This document shows, piece by piece, positions 19,933 to 27,668 of a DNA stretch of 64,000 nucleotides. The stretch's first letter is position 1; each line of letters begins with the position of its first letter. Made by a program: the position numbers and the translations under genes. Below the pieces are notes generated by a model. The model was not told the DNA's origin. It ran no database searches and saw only the letters and a program-made list of their open reading frames with translations. Source of the stretch: Persephonella sp. IF05-L8 (GTDB taxonomy: Bacteria > Aquificota > Aquificia > Aquificales > Hydrogenothermaceae); the NCBI RefSeq assembly GCF_000703045.1, contig NZ_JNLJ01000001.1, positions 124,001 to 188,000 of the forward strand. The letters run 5' to 3'.

Positions 19933-21013
19933 TTTTTTGAAAAATTATGATTGGGTAATACTTACAGCTGTATTTTTCTTAATAGGCTGGAGTGTCCTGA
20001 ATATATACAGTGCAACAATCCATGAATATCATAATCTATACATAAAGCAAGGAATTTATGCCATTGCAGGAATTTTCATTATTCTGTTTATGCCCCTTAT
20101 CAACTACAAAAAACTGGTTTTTTATTCTCCTGTAATTTATGTAATAGCTGTAGCCATGCTAATTGCTGTTATCTTTGTCGGGACAACCATACTTGGTGCA
20201 AAAAGATGGATAAGTCTGGGATTTTTTACTGTTCAACCTTCTGAGCTGATGAAGTTTGTAATTATACTTATTACAGCATTTATCTTAGGAAACAGGGAAA
20301 AGGTTGATGCAAAGGCCTTATTACTGGTTGGAATAACAACCTTAATTCCTGTGGTGCTTACTTTAAAACAGCCAGACCTTGGAACCTCAATAACAATACT
20401 TATCCCTGTAGTTGTTATGTTATTTGTTGCAGGTATATCCAAAAAGATAATAGCAGGAACATTTATAGGGCTAATCATTGCATCTCCATTTATATGGGAA
20501 CATCTAAAGGATTACCAGAAAAAAAGAATTCTTGCATTTTTAAATCCTGAGGCAGACCCTTTCAGAAGTGCATATCATATTCTCCAGTCAAAAATCGCAA
20601 TAGGCTCTGGAGAGTTAACAGGAAAAGGTTTTTTACATGGCACACAGTCTAAATTGTTCTTCCTACCTGAACAGCACACTGACTTTATATTTGCAACTAT
20701 AGGAGAGGAATGGGGATTTGTTATATCTTTTACTATATTACTTGTTTATCTGATAATAGGACTGCGGCTTATACACTGGGGAAATAAGATTAAAGATTTA
20801 GAAGGCAGATTAATCTGTTATGGAGCTGCAGGATTAATCACAACTCAGGCATTTATTAATATTGCAATGACAGTTGGCCTTGCTCCAGTTGTTGGAATAA
20901 CCTTGCCTTTTATGAGTTATGGCGGAACATCAATGCTGACATTTTCTCTGATAATTGGTGCTGCCCTCAGTGTAATAAAAGCACACAAAACCCAGAAACT
21001 ATATTTCAGATAG
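19916..21013 (+). CDS. rodA: SEDS peptidoglycan polymerase RodA
   Basis: Polytopic glycosyltransferase (365 residues, about ten membrane helices) that polymerises lipid II in the elongasome. Family motifs include GAKRWISLGFFTVQPSELMK near 88-107, KQPDLGTS near 150, FLPEQHTDFIFATIGEEWGF near 248 and PFMSYGGTSML near 335. It overlaps the end of mrdA by 17 bases, the classical PBP2-RodA pairing, and ends the operon. Confidence 0.97.
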   Translation: MKFRNNFLKNYDWVILTAVFFLIGWSVLNIYSATIHEYHNLYIKQGIYAIAGIFIILFMPLINYKKLVFYSPVIYVIAVAMLIAVIFVGTTILGAKRWISLGFFTVQPSELMKFVIILITAFILGNREKVDAKALLLVGITTLIPVVLTLKQPDLGTSITILIPVVVMLFVAGISKKIIAGTFIGLIIASPFIWEHLKDYQKKRILAFLNPEADPFRSAYHILQSKIAIGSGELTGKGFLHGTQSKLFFLPEQHTDFIFATIGEEWGFVISFTILLVYLIIGLRLIHWGNKIKDLEGRLICYGAAGLITTQAFINIAMTVGLAPVVGITLPFMSYGGTSMLTFSLIIGAALSVIKAHKTQKLYFR

Positions 21014-21035
21014 TCTATTAAAATTATTCCAAGGG

Positions 21036-21056
21036 AATTATTCTTTTAGAATAATT
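21036..21056 (+). terminator. AT-rich hairpin after rodA
   Basis: AATTATTC-TTTTA-GAATAATT forms an 8-bp stem 22 bases after the rodA stop. A second copy of AATTATTC at 21022-21029 offers an alternative pairing. No T-run follows, so terminator function is only possible. Confidence 0.35.
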
Positions 21057-21159
21057 TAGCAAAATAGCATAAAATCTTATTTCAATAAATATCAGGGTAA
21101 ATTTATAATGCAGATTTTAAGATGTAGATGAAATTTAGAAAAAAAGAAAATTTTAAGAT

Positions 21160-21177
21160 AGGGGAGAGAACTCCCCT
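21160..21177 (-). terminator. hairpin at the end of rplU-rpmA
   Basis: On the minus strand AGGGGAG-TTCT-CTCCCCT begins two bases after the rpmA stop and is followed by an A/T-rich stretch ending in a run of T. A compact terminator placed directly against the stop codon. Confidence 0.6.
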
Positions 21178-21178
21178 T

Positions 21179-21436
21179 TTATGCATCTAATGGATATACA
21201 GAAACGACTTTTTTACCTTTTGACCTTTCAAATTTTACAACACCATCAATGAGGGCAAATAATGTATAGTCTTTTCCAAGTCCTACATTCTTACCTGGAT
21301 AAATTTTTGTTCCCCTCTGTCTTACAAGAATATTTCCTGCTTTTACAACCTGACCGTCATATCTTTTGACACCAAGCCTTTTACTAAAACTATCTCTACC
21401 GTTTTTAGCGGAACCACCACTTTTCTTTGAAGCCAT
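21179..21436 (-). CDS. rpmA: 50S ribosomal protein L27
   Basis: L27 (85 residues) reaches the peptidyl-transferase centre of the large subunit. The flexible basic N-terminus [20 protein letters not shown], then [23 protein letters not shown] and [15 protein letters not shown] are diagnostic. No N-terminal extension of the Firmicutes type, which needs processing, is present. It follows rplU by 14 bases, the universal L21-L27 pairing. Confidence 0.98.
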   Translation of the reverse strand: MASKKSGGSAKNGRDSFSKRLGVKRYDGQVVKAGNILVRQRGTKIYPGKNVGLGKDYTLFALIDGVVKFERSKGKKVVSVYPLDA

Positions 21437-21450
21437 ATTAAAATCCTCCT

Positions 21451-21744
21451 TTAAGCCTTAATATCTTTAATTTTGATTAAAGTATATGGCTGTCTGTGGC
21501 CATTTAATTTTTTGTAGTTTTTCTTTCTTTTAAAGTGGAATACAAGCACTTTTTTGTGTTTTCCATGCTCTACAACTTCTGCTTCAACTTTTCCTTCAGT
21601 TTTTATATTTCCTTCATCATCTCTTATAAGAGCTGCATCAAGCTCAACTGTTTCCCCTGGATTTGCACATAATTTTTCAACTTTTACAAGCATTCCCGGT
21701 TCTACTTTATACTGCTTTCCACCTGTCTTTATAACTGCATACAT
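21451..21744 (-). CDS. rplU: 50S ribosomal protein L21
   Basis: L21 (97 residues) binds 23S rRNA in the large subunit. [25 protein letters not shown] at the start and [23 protein letters not shown] at the end are the family's conserved blocks. AAGGAGGT lies upstream of the ATG. First gene of rplU-rpmA, divergent from nrdD across a 240-base gap that holds the nrdD control region. Confidence 0.98.
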   Translation of the reverse strand: MYAVIKTGGKQYKVEPGMLVKVEKLCANPGETVELDAALIRDDEGNIKTEGKVEAEVVEHGKHKKVLVFHFKRKKNYKKLNGHRQPYTLIKIKDIKA

Positions 21745-21895
21745 TCTGTAAATACCTCCTTAGTCTCCTATTTAAAGCAAAAAAATATTTTATTATAAAA
21801 GCTTTTTATTATCAAGAAGATATAAAGTATAACGAATTAATTTCAAAAGGCTGAACCTGTTAGCAAATATATCTCTTTTAGAAAAAAATCAAGGA

Positions 21896-21909
21896 TTGAT
21901 GGAAATCAA
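21896..21909 (+). promoter_or_regulatory. FNR/CRP-type operator upstream of nrdD
   Basis: TTGATGGAAATCAA is an exact match to the FNR consensus TTGAT-N4-ATCAA. Its centre (21902.5) is 41.5 bases before the transcription start predicted from the TATACT at 21932-21937, the class II activator position. Confidence 0.75.
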
Positions 21910-21931
21910 TTACAGTGCCCTTCTACATCCC

Positions 21932-21948
21932 TATACTATATATAGTGT
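21932..21948 (+). promoter_or_regulatory. nrdD -10 element overlapped by an NrdR box
   Basis: TATACT (21932-21937) is the -10 hexamer. ATACTATATATAGTGT (21933-21948) matches the 16-bp NrdR box consensus acaCwAtATaTwGtgt at nearly every position. A repressor bound here would cover -10 and +1. Only one box is clear; NrdR sites often come in pairs. Confidence 0.7.
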
Positions 21949-21983
21949 TATCTAAAAATAACTACTACATTTAGGAGGGTGCT

Positions 21984-23792
21984 ATGAATACACACCTGAT
22001 AGACAACTACCTGAAAAAATTAGACTGGAGAGTTTATGAAAATAGCAACACAACCTATTCATTACAAGGATTAAATTTTTATATCTCTTCTGAGATAACA
22101 AAAGAATACTGGCTTAGTAATGTTTATCCTGAAAAAATAGCATCCGCCCATAGAAATGGTGATTTTCATATACATGACCTTCAAAATCTCAGTGTTTACT
22201 GTGTAGGCTGGGATTTGTATGACCTCCTTACAACAGGATTTAAAGGTGCCTATGGTAAAACTGAAAGTGCACCTCCTAAACATTTTACCTCTGCACTGGG
22301 GCAGATAGTTAACTTTCTTTATACTTTACAGGGAGAAGCTGCCGGTGCACAGGCATTTTCAAACTTTGATACATTACTGGCACCCTTTGTTAGATATGAC
22401 GGACTTTCTTACAAAGAAGTGAAACAGGCTATTCAGGAGTTTGTTTTTAATCTTAATGTGCCAACGAGGGTTGGATTTCAGACACCGTTTACAAATTTGA
22501 CCTTTGACTTAAAAGCTGAAAATTCTCCTTATGCAGACCAGTATATTGTGATAGGTGGAGAAATCAAAAATCAGAAATACAAAGAATTCCAGAAAGAAAT
22601 GGATATGATAAATCAGGCATTTTTTGAGGTAATGGCTGAAGGTGATGCTTCTGGTAGGGTATTCACATTCCCAATTCCAACATACAACATAACAAAGGAT
22701 TTTGATTGGGATAATCCGGTTTTAGAAAAACTATGGGAAATTACAGGTAAATACGGTATTCCATACTTTGCAAACTTTATAAATTCTGATTTAGACCCTA
22801 ATGATGCCCGTAGTATGTGCTGCAGGCTTAGACTGGATATCAGAGAACTAAGGAAAAGAGGAGGGGGTTTATTTGGAGCAAATCCATTAACAGGTTCAAT
22901 AGGAGTTGTAACTATAAATCTTCCAAGAATAGGTTATCTATCTAAGAATAAAGAGGAATTTTTTGACAGACTTAATAACCTGCTGGAAATAGCAAAAGAA
23001 AGCCTTGAAATTAAGAGAAACTTCCTTGAAGAGCTAACAGACAAAGGACTTTATCCATATTCAAAATTTTATCTCAGAAGTATCAAATCCCAGTCTGGAA
23101 GATACTGGCAGAACCATTTTTCAACAATAGGAATAATAGGAATGAATGAGGCATGTATTAATCTGCTGGGAAAGGATATTGCTTCTTCTGAAGGAAAAGA
23201 GTTTGCTGAAAAGGTTCTTGAGTTTATAAATCATAAGCTTATTAAATTCCAGATGGAAACAGGAAATAATTATAACCTTGAGGCAACCCCTGCAGAAGGA
23301 GCATCTTACAGGCTGGCAAAAATAGATAAAGAGCAGTTTCCTGATATTGTTGTTGCCAACGAAGATGAGTATAGAGAGTATGGGGCAGCTCCTTATTATA
23401 CAAACTCCACACATCTGCCTGTTTATTACAGTGATGACCCTGTGTTTGTTTTAGACCATCAGGACAGTCTACAAACCAAATACACCGGTGGAACGGTAAT
23501 ACACTTCTTCTTAGGAGAAAAGATTTCTGATACAGAGCCAGTTAAAAATTTTGTCAGGTTCGTGTGCGAAAACTACCACCTGCCTTACTTCACCATTACA
23601 CCTACATTTAGCGTATGTCCTGTTCACGGATACATATCAGGGAAACATGAAAAATGCCCAGAATGTGGAGAAGAAACAGAGATATATTCCCGTATTGTTG
23701 GATATTTCAGGCCTGTTAAACAGTGGAATGAAGGTAAGAAAGAAGAATTTAAAAATAGAAAAGGGTATAAAATCCCCCTCTCCGCCCTGTAG
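21984..23792 (+). CDS. nrdD: anaerobic (class III) ribonucleoside-triphosphate reductase
   Basis: Glycyl-radical enzyme (602 residues) that reduces ribonucleotides without oxygen. The catalytic body starts almost at once (GDFHIHDL near 59, CVGWDL near 71) and includes CCRLRLD near 275. The C-terminus has the zinc site CPVHG ... CPECG and the radical-bearing RIVGYFRPV segment near 575. Most family members are about 100 residues longer because of an N-terminal ATP-cone, which is absent here, so allosteric overall-activity control by dATP is probably missing. GGAGGG precedes the ATG. FNR and NrdR sites lie upstream, and the activase nrdG follows. Confidence 0.95.
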   Translation: MNTHLIDNYLKKLDWRVYENSNTTYSLQGLNFYISSEITKEYWLSNVYPEKIASAHRNGDFHIHDLQNLSVYCVGWDLYDLLTTGFKGAYGKTESAPPKHFTSALGQIVNFLYTLQGEAAGAQAFSNFDTLLAPFVRYDGLSYKEVKQAIQEFVFNLNVPTRVGFQTPFTNLTFDLKAENSPYADQYIVIGGEIKNQKYKEFQKEMDMINQAFFEVMAEGDASGRVFTFPIPTYNITKDFDWDNPVLEKLWEITGKYGIPYFANFINSDLDPNDARSMCCRLRLDIRELRKRGGGLFGANPLTGSIGVVTINLPRIGYLSKNKEEFFDRLNNLLEIAKESLEIKRNFLEELTDKGLYPYSKFYLRSIKSQSGRYWQNHFSTIGIIGMNEACINLLGKDIASSEGKEFAEKVLEFINHKLIKFQMETGNNYNLEATPAEGASYRLAKIDKEQFPDIVVANEDEYREYGAAPYYTNSTHLPVYYSDDPVFVLDHQDSLQTKYTGGTVIHFFLGEKISDTEPVKNFVRFVCENYHLPYFTITPTFSVCPVHGYISGKHEKCPECGEETEIYSRIVGYFRPVKQWNEGKKEEFKNRKGYKIPLSAL

Positions 23793-23819
23793 GTCGCGTT
23801 TTCTCCCCCTCTCCCCATT

Positions 23820-23843
23820 CCTCCCTCCCCGGGAGGCCTTTTT
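23820..23843 (+). terminator. hairpin with T-run between nrdD and nrdG
   Basis: CCTCCC-TCCCC-GGGAGG followed by CCTTTTT resembles a short intrinsic terminator about 30 bases after nrdD. It lies in a strikingly C-rich stretch. Partial termination here would make nrdG less abundant than nrdD, which suits a catalytic activase. Confidence 0.5.
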
Positions 23844-23870
23844 AATTATTAATAAAATCAGGAGAAGGAA

Positions 23871-24566
23871 ATGAGAATAGCAGGAATTCAAAAATTCTCT
23901 CTAATAGACTTTCCTGGAAAACTATCTGCTGTTTTGTTTGTTCAGGGATGCAATTTCAGATGTGGATACTGTCATAACAGGGAGCTGGTTTTGCCAGAAT
24001 ATTTTTCTTCTACGATACCAGAAGAAGAAGTTTTCCAGTTTCTCAAAAACAGAGTAGGAAAACTGCAGGGTGTTGTAATTACAGGTGGAGAACCTACAAT
24101 TTTTACTGACCTTATTCAGTTTATAAAGAAAATAAAATCTCTGGGATTTAGCGTCAAGCTTGATACTAACGGTTCAAATCCTGAAGTTTTAAAAGAAATA
24201 ATAGAAAATAAGCTTGTAGATTACATAGCAATGGATATAAAAGCTCCTATTGGCAGATACAAGGAAATCACTGGCGTAGAGACTGATACAGAAAAAATTT
24301 TAAGCTCTGTGGAACTTATCAAAAATTCAGGAATTGATTATGAGTTTAGAACAACGCTTATAAAGGATTTTCATTCCTTAAAAGAAATCCTACAAATATG
24401 TCAGATTATAAAAGGTTGTAAAAAATATGTCTTACAGAACTTTAATTCTTCATCATCTCTGGTATCCCAGGAATATGAGAAAAAATCTGGATTTTTACAA
24501 GAAGAAATTAAAAACTTAAAAAATCAGCTAAAAAAATCCTGTCCTAATGTCGCTATAAGGAATTAA
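23871..24566 (+). CDS. nrdG: anaerobic ribonucleotide reductase activating protein (radical SAM)
   Basis: Radical SAM activase (231 residues) that installs the glycyl radical on NrdD. The cluster ligands are Cys27, Cys31 and Cys34 in [17 protein letters not shown] near 67 binds SAM. The sequence [20 protein letters not shown] is typical of the NrdG2 subgroup. AGGAGAAGG precedes the ATG. It follows nrdD by 78 bases. The 3' end overlaps the convergent pdxA gene by 14 bases. Confidence 0.95.
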   Translation: MRIAGIQKFSLIDFPGKLSAVLFVQGCNFRCGYCHNRELVLPEYFSSTIPEEEVFQFLKNRVGKLQGVVITGGEPTIFTDLIQFIKKIKSLGFSVKLDTNGSNPEVLKEIIENKLVDYIAMDIKAPIGRYKEITGVETDTEKILSSVELIKNSGIDYEFRTTLIKDFHSLKEILQICQIIKGCKKYVLQNFNSSSSLVSQEYEKKSGFLQEEIKNLKNQLKKSCPNVAIRN

Positions 24567-25518
24567 TTGTGGCAAGTTTATAGGCCAGTTTAACAGCTTC
24601 CACAAAAGATGATGGGTCTGCGATATTTTTACCTGCAATATCAAATCCTGTTCCGTGGTCTGGAGATGTGCGGATAAAAGGAAGTCCCAGTGTAATATTA
24701 ATTGCTTTTTTGAAACATAAAAGCTTTAGAGGAATTAACCCCTGGTCATGATACATGGCAAAATATGCATCAAATTCATCTCTGCGGTTAAAAGCTGTAT
24801 CTGCTGATAAAGCACCTACAATATCAAAGCCTTCTTTCCTGAGAGTATCTATTGCTGGCTGGATAATTTCTATTTCTTCTGTTCCTATATTCCCACCATC
24901 TCCAGCATGGGGATTAAGTCCCAGAACAGCTATTTTAGGGGAGTTTATTCTGAATTTATTTTTTAGTTCTCTGTCCAGTAGTTTTATTTTTGAGATTATA
25001 TTTTCTTTTTTTATTGCTTTTGGAACATCTTTTAGAGGAATATGGGTTGTTGCCAGTGCAACCTTCAATTCATCGCACATAAGCATCATGATGTAATTTT
25101 TTACACCTGAAACATGGGCAAGATAATCTGTATGCCCTGCAAATCTAAAGCCTGCTTCCATAACATACTGTTTTGATATTGGAAGCGTAACAAGGACATC
25201 AGCTTTTTTTCTAAGTATATCTTTTACTGCGTTTTCAAGAAATAAAATAGCTGCCTTACCCGTTTCTATACTGGGTTTTCCCGGCTGGAAATCTTTGTCA
25301 TAAATATTTATCAGGAAAAATCCTTGTGAGTTAGCTTCTTCAGGAGAGGATATTAGAGCATACTCAAAACTTTGACCTGTTATTTCTTTAGCCTTTTCAA
25401 TGGCTTTTTGACTTCCGTAAATGATGTAGGAAGCTTCAGGTAGTTTTTTACTACCTTTTACTAAAATTTCAGGTGAAATACCGGCAGGGTCGCCAAGGGA
25501 GATTGCTATCTTTACCAT
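24553..25518 (-). CDS. pdxA: 4-hydroxythreonine-4-phosphate dehydrogenase
   Basis: PdxA (321 residues) oxidises 4-phosphohydroxy-L-threonine in the DXP-dependent pathway to pyridoxal phosphate. It shows [13 protein letters not shown] at the N-terminus, FAGHTDYLA near 126 with a metal His, LNPHAGDGG near 200 and [10 protein letters not shown] near 258, which carries another metal His. Length is standard. It starts inside the last codons of the TusB-like gene, so it is the last gene of the moeB-tusA-dsrE-like operon. A link between vitamin B6 and sulfur relay is not obvious and may be chance packing. Confidence 0.95.
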   Translation of the reverse strand: MVKIAISLGDPAGISPEILVKGSKKLPEASYIIYGSQKAIEKAKEITGQSFEYALISSPEEANSQGFFLINIYDKDFQPGKPSIETGKAAILFLENAVKDILRKKADVLVTLPISKQYVMEAGFRFAGHTDYLAHVSGVKNYIMMLMCDELKVALATTHIPLKDVPKAIKKENIISKIKLLDRELKNKFRINSPKIAVLGLNPHAGDGGNIGTEEIEIIQPAIDTLRKEGFDIVGALSADTAFNRRDEFDAYFAMYHDQGLIPLKLLCFKKAINITLGLPFIRTSPDHGTGFDIAGKNIADPSSFVEAVKLAYKLATINSL

Positions 25519-25754
25519 ACAATTACTTTGTTTGCCTTTTCAATAATATCTATTATTTCTGTGTATTCAAGGAGTTTGTCTTCAGGAATTCTTATATTTC
25601 TTGCGAGGGCATCCTCTTTGCAGGCAGCCCAGTTATCTATATAAGGCACCCTTAAAACTGCATCCTGGATAAGAATAATCATATCATCATCTTCAAGCAT
25701 ATCAGCTTCTGGAAAATCAGCAGGTCTTTTTATTATCCACAGATTATTCACCAT
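25512..25754 (-). CDS. DsrH/TusB-like sulfur-relay protein
   Basis: An 80-residue protein of the smallest DsrE-superfamily branch. It starts with the short strand NNLWIIKRP, has [11 protein letters not shown] like the DsrH core (QDGVY/QDAV pattern) and one Cys in NWAACKEDA near residue 44. In TusBCD and DsrEFH complexes this subunit scaffolds the persulfide-carrying DsrE. It overlaps the preceding TusC-like gene by 7 bases and pdxA by 7 bases. Sequence similarity is weak, so the name depends partly on the order E-F-H of the cluster. Confidence 0.65.
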   Translation of the reverse strand: MVNNLWIIKRPADFPEADMLEDDDMIILIQDAVLRVPYIDNWAACKEDALARNIRIPEDKLLEYTEIIDIIEKANKVIVW

Positions 25755-26098
25755 GTTATCACCACCTCAGCTTCTTTGACTATTTCACAGATGTCATCTT
25801 TTGGTATTACCTGAACTTCCACCGGCCAGTTTTTTGGTTTAATTCCCCTTTCTCTTATAGCTTCTTCTTCAGCTATAATACTGGCTTCCATCATACCAAG
25901 GGCTTCCATAGATTTATCAATAGGCTCTATCCCTATCATCTGCGGTTTCCAGTCTGTAAGTGTGTAAACACCATCTTTAAGGAATATTACCGATAAGGAA
26001 TGTTCCATTGATAATCCTACTGACTGTCTAAGGGCTTCAAAGGCTTTCCAGCTAAAAGGATTTGATTTTATTATTACAACTACTTTTTTCTTCGCCAT
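25748..26098 (-). CDS. DsrE/DsrF (TusC)-like sulfur-relay protein
   Basis: A 116-residue alpha/beta protein beginning with a hydrophobic strand VVVIIKSNPFSWKAFEALR and containing SLSVIFLKDGVYTLTDW, the characteristic DsrE-superfamily strand-helix pattern with FLxDGVY. There is no Cys, so it would be a structural subunit, as DsrF and TusC can be. It sits between the DsrE-like and DsrH-like genes. Confidence 0.7.
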   Translation of the reverse strand: MAKKKVVVIIKSNPFSWKAFEALRQSVGLSMEHSLSVIFLKDGVYTLTDWKPQMIGIEPIDKSMEALGMMEASIIAEEEAIRERGIKPKNWPVEVQVIPKDDICEIVKEAEVVITW

Positions 26099-26108
26099 TT
26101 TTTCACCA

Positions 26109-26411
26109 TCAGGAGAGCATTATCACTTTATCTGCTTCTGTGATTAGTTTAGAAAGACCATACATACTGCTACTTTCTGCCCATTCCTCAGGCTTAATCT
26201 TCCTCTGCTCTGCATTATGGGCACAGTAGTAAACCTGAGCCCCTTTATCTACAAGCTCTTTTATCTCAGGGCGAACTATTGAATAAATACCATTACCCAT
26301 AAAGAATATTCTTGTTTTATGATTTCTTTCCAGAGACGCAGTAGCAAGCTTAACTGCCGTATTAAAATCATGTGAATAGGGATTACTTGCCATTATTATT
26401 AACAAGTTCAT
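26109..26411 (-). CDS. DsrE (TusD)-like sulfurtransferase
   Basis: A 100-residue DsrE-superfamily protein: strand LLIIMASNPYSHDFNTAVKLA, then RIFFMGNGIYS and the loop VYYCAHNAEQRKI near residue 72, which holds the single Cys in the position of the active-site persulfide of DsrE/TusD. It overlaps the tusA stop by four bases. With TusA next door it is the probable acceptor or donor in the relay. Confidence 0.78.
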   Translation of the reverse strand: MNLLIIMASNPYSHDFNTAVKLATASLERNHKTRIFFMGNGIYSIVRPEIKELVDKGAQVYYCAHNAEQRKIKPEEWAESSSMYGLSKLITEADKVIMLS

Positions 26412-26650
26412 TTTACCTTCCTTATAATAACTTCCCAGAGATTATCGTCTATCTGGTTTATTTCAAGAACTTCCTGACCTTCTTCTCTCATACTTTTTGG
26501 CACATTTTCTACAGAAGGTTTATAGTCAAGGATAACCCTGAGAACCTGTCCAGGCTCCATCTGTTCCATTATTAGCTTACTTTTTACAAAAGTAAATGGA
26601 CAAACTTCACCTTTTAAATCCAGCTCTCTATCAACCTTTATCTCAGACAT
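26408..26650 (-). CDS. tusA: TusA-family sulfur carrier protein
   Basis: An 80-residue TusA fold: strand ELDLKGEVCPFTFVKSKL with the sulfur-carrying Cys17 in the CPxxxxxxK motif, then the second strand LRVILDY. A Phe-Thr pair replaces the more usual residues after CP. The PSVENVPKSMREEGQEV segment is typical of TusA paralogues associated with DsrE proteins and sulfur oxidisers. It lies between moeB and the dsrE-like gene with overlapping or near-zero gaps. Confidence 0.88.
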   Translation of the reverse strand: MSEIKVDRELDLKGEVCPFTFVKSKLIMEQMEPGQVLRVILDYKPSVENVPKSMREEGQEVLEINQIDDNLWEVIIRKVK

Positions 26651-26659
26651 CTTTCCTCC

Positions 26660-27478
26660 TTAAAAATGAATATCACAGGCCTGGTCATATTCAATAAGTT
26701 CTTTAATCGTTGGATTTTCACCACAGAGAGGACATTTTTTATCCTTTCTTAATTTAACAATATTAAATTCTGTTGTCAGGGCATCAAAAACAAGTAGTTT
26801 ACCAACAAGTGGCTCACCTATTTCCAGAATTAGCTTAAGAGCTTCATTTGCCTGCAGTGTTCCCATTATTCCACCTACTACACCAAGAAGACCTGCTTCC
26901 TGACATGAAGGAACAAGTCCCGGAGGTGGAGGTTCAGGGAAAAGACATCTATAACATGGTGAGTTTTCCTTATCTCTATAATCAAATGTTGTTAGCTGCC
27001 CTTCAAATCTCAGTATTGCTGCCGATACAAGAGGTTTTCCAAGGAAATAACAGGCATCATTTACAAGAAATCTTGTTGGAAAGTTATCTGAACCATCAAG
27101 GACAACATCATAGTCCTTGATAATATCCATTACATTGCCTTTGTGAATTCTTTCGTTATATGCAATTACATTAACATCTGGATTTAATGCCTCAAGGGTC
27201 ATTTTTGCTGATTCTACTTTTGGTTTACCTACCCTTTCTGTGTTATGGAGTATCTGTCTCTGGAGATTTGAAAAATCAACAACATCAAAATCAACTATTC
27301 CTATTGTTCCAACTCCTGCTGCTGCAAGATAGTATAAAGCCGGTGAACCTAATCCACCTGCTCCAACAACCAGAACTTTAGATTGGAGGAGTTTTTGCTG
27401 ACCTTTTCCTCCAACTTCAGGAAGTATTATATGCCTGCTGTATCTTTTTATTTGTTCCTCAGTAAACTGAAATGACAT
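26660..27478 (-). CDS. moeB: MoeB/ThiF-family adenylyltransferase (E1-like)
   Basis: The 272-residue E1-like enzyme activates the C-terminal glycine of a ubiquitin-fold sulfur carrier (MoaD, ThiS or similar) by adenylation. It shows RYSRHIILPEVGGKGQQKL, VVGAGGLGSPALYYLAAAG (near 35-53), DFSNLQRQ near 67, and the two zinc CxxC pairs CYRC near 176 and CPLC near 249. Which carrier it serves cannot be told; no moaD or thiS gene is adjacent. It heads the tusA-dsrE-like cluster, so it may hand activated carrier to that relay. Confidence 0.88.
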   Translation of the reverse strand: MSFQFTEEQIKRYSRHIILPEVGGKGQQKLLQSKVLVVGAGGLGSPALYYLAAAGVGTIGIVDFDVVDFSNLQRQILHNTERVGKPKVESAKMTLEALNPDVNVIAYNERIHKGNVMDIIKDYDVVLDGSDNFPTRFLVNDACYFLGKPLVSAAILRFEGQLTTFDYRDKENSPCYRCLFPEPPPPGLVPSCQEAGLLGVVGGIMGTLQANEALKLILEIGEPLVGKLLVFDALTTEFNIVKLRKDKKCPLCGENPTIKELIEYDQACDIHF

Positions 27479-27668
27479 TCAACCACCTCGCAAAAGGGAT
27501 ATATGTAGAAATATATAAGGCTATATGATATATCAACTTATTTAAAAATTCAATTAATCTTAAATCCCGCAGAACCTTAAAAAAACTGTGTTTTTTCATA
27601 GTATCTACTAACAATAAAAAGTTTATAATAGTTTTAGTGAGAAAAATTTTAACGAGGTAAAAGGATAA

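Noticed and set aside
25512-26650. Dissimilatory sulfite reductase (dsr) locus
   Set aside because: Only DsrE-superfamily and TusA-like proteins are present; no dsrAB, dsrC or dsrMKJOP genes are in the window.
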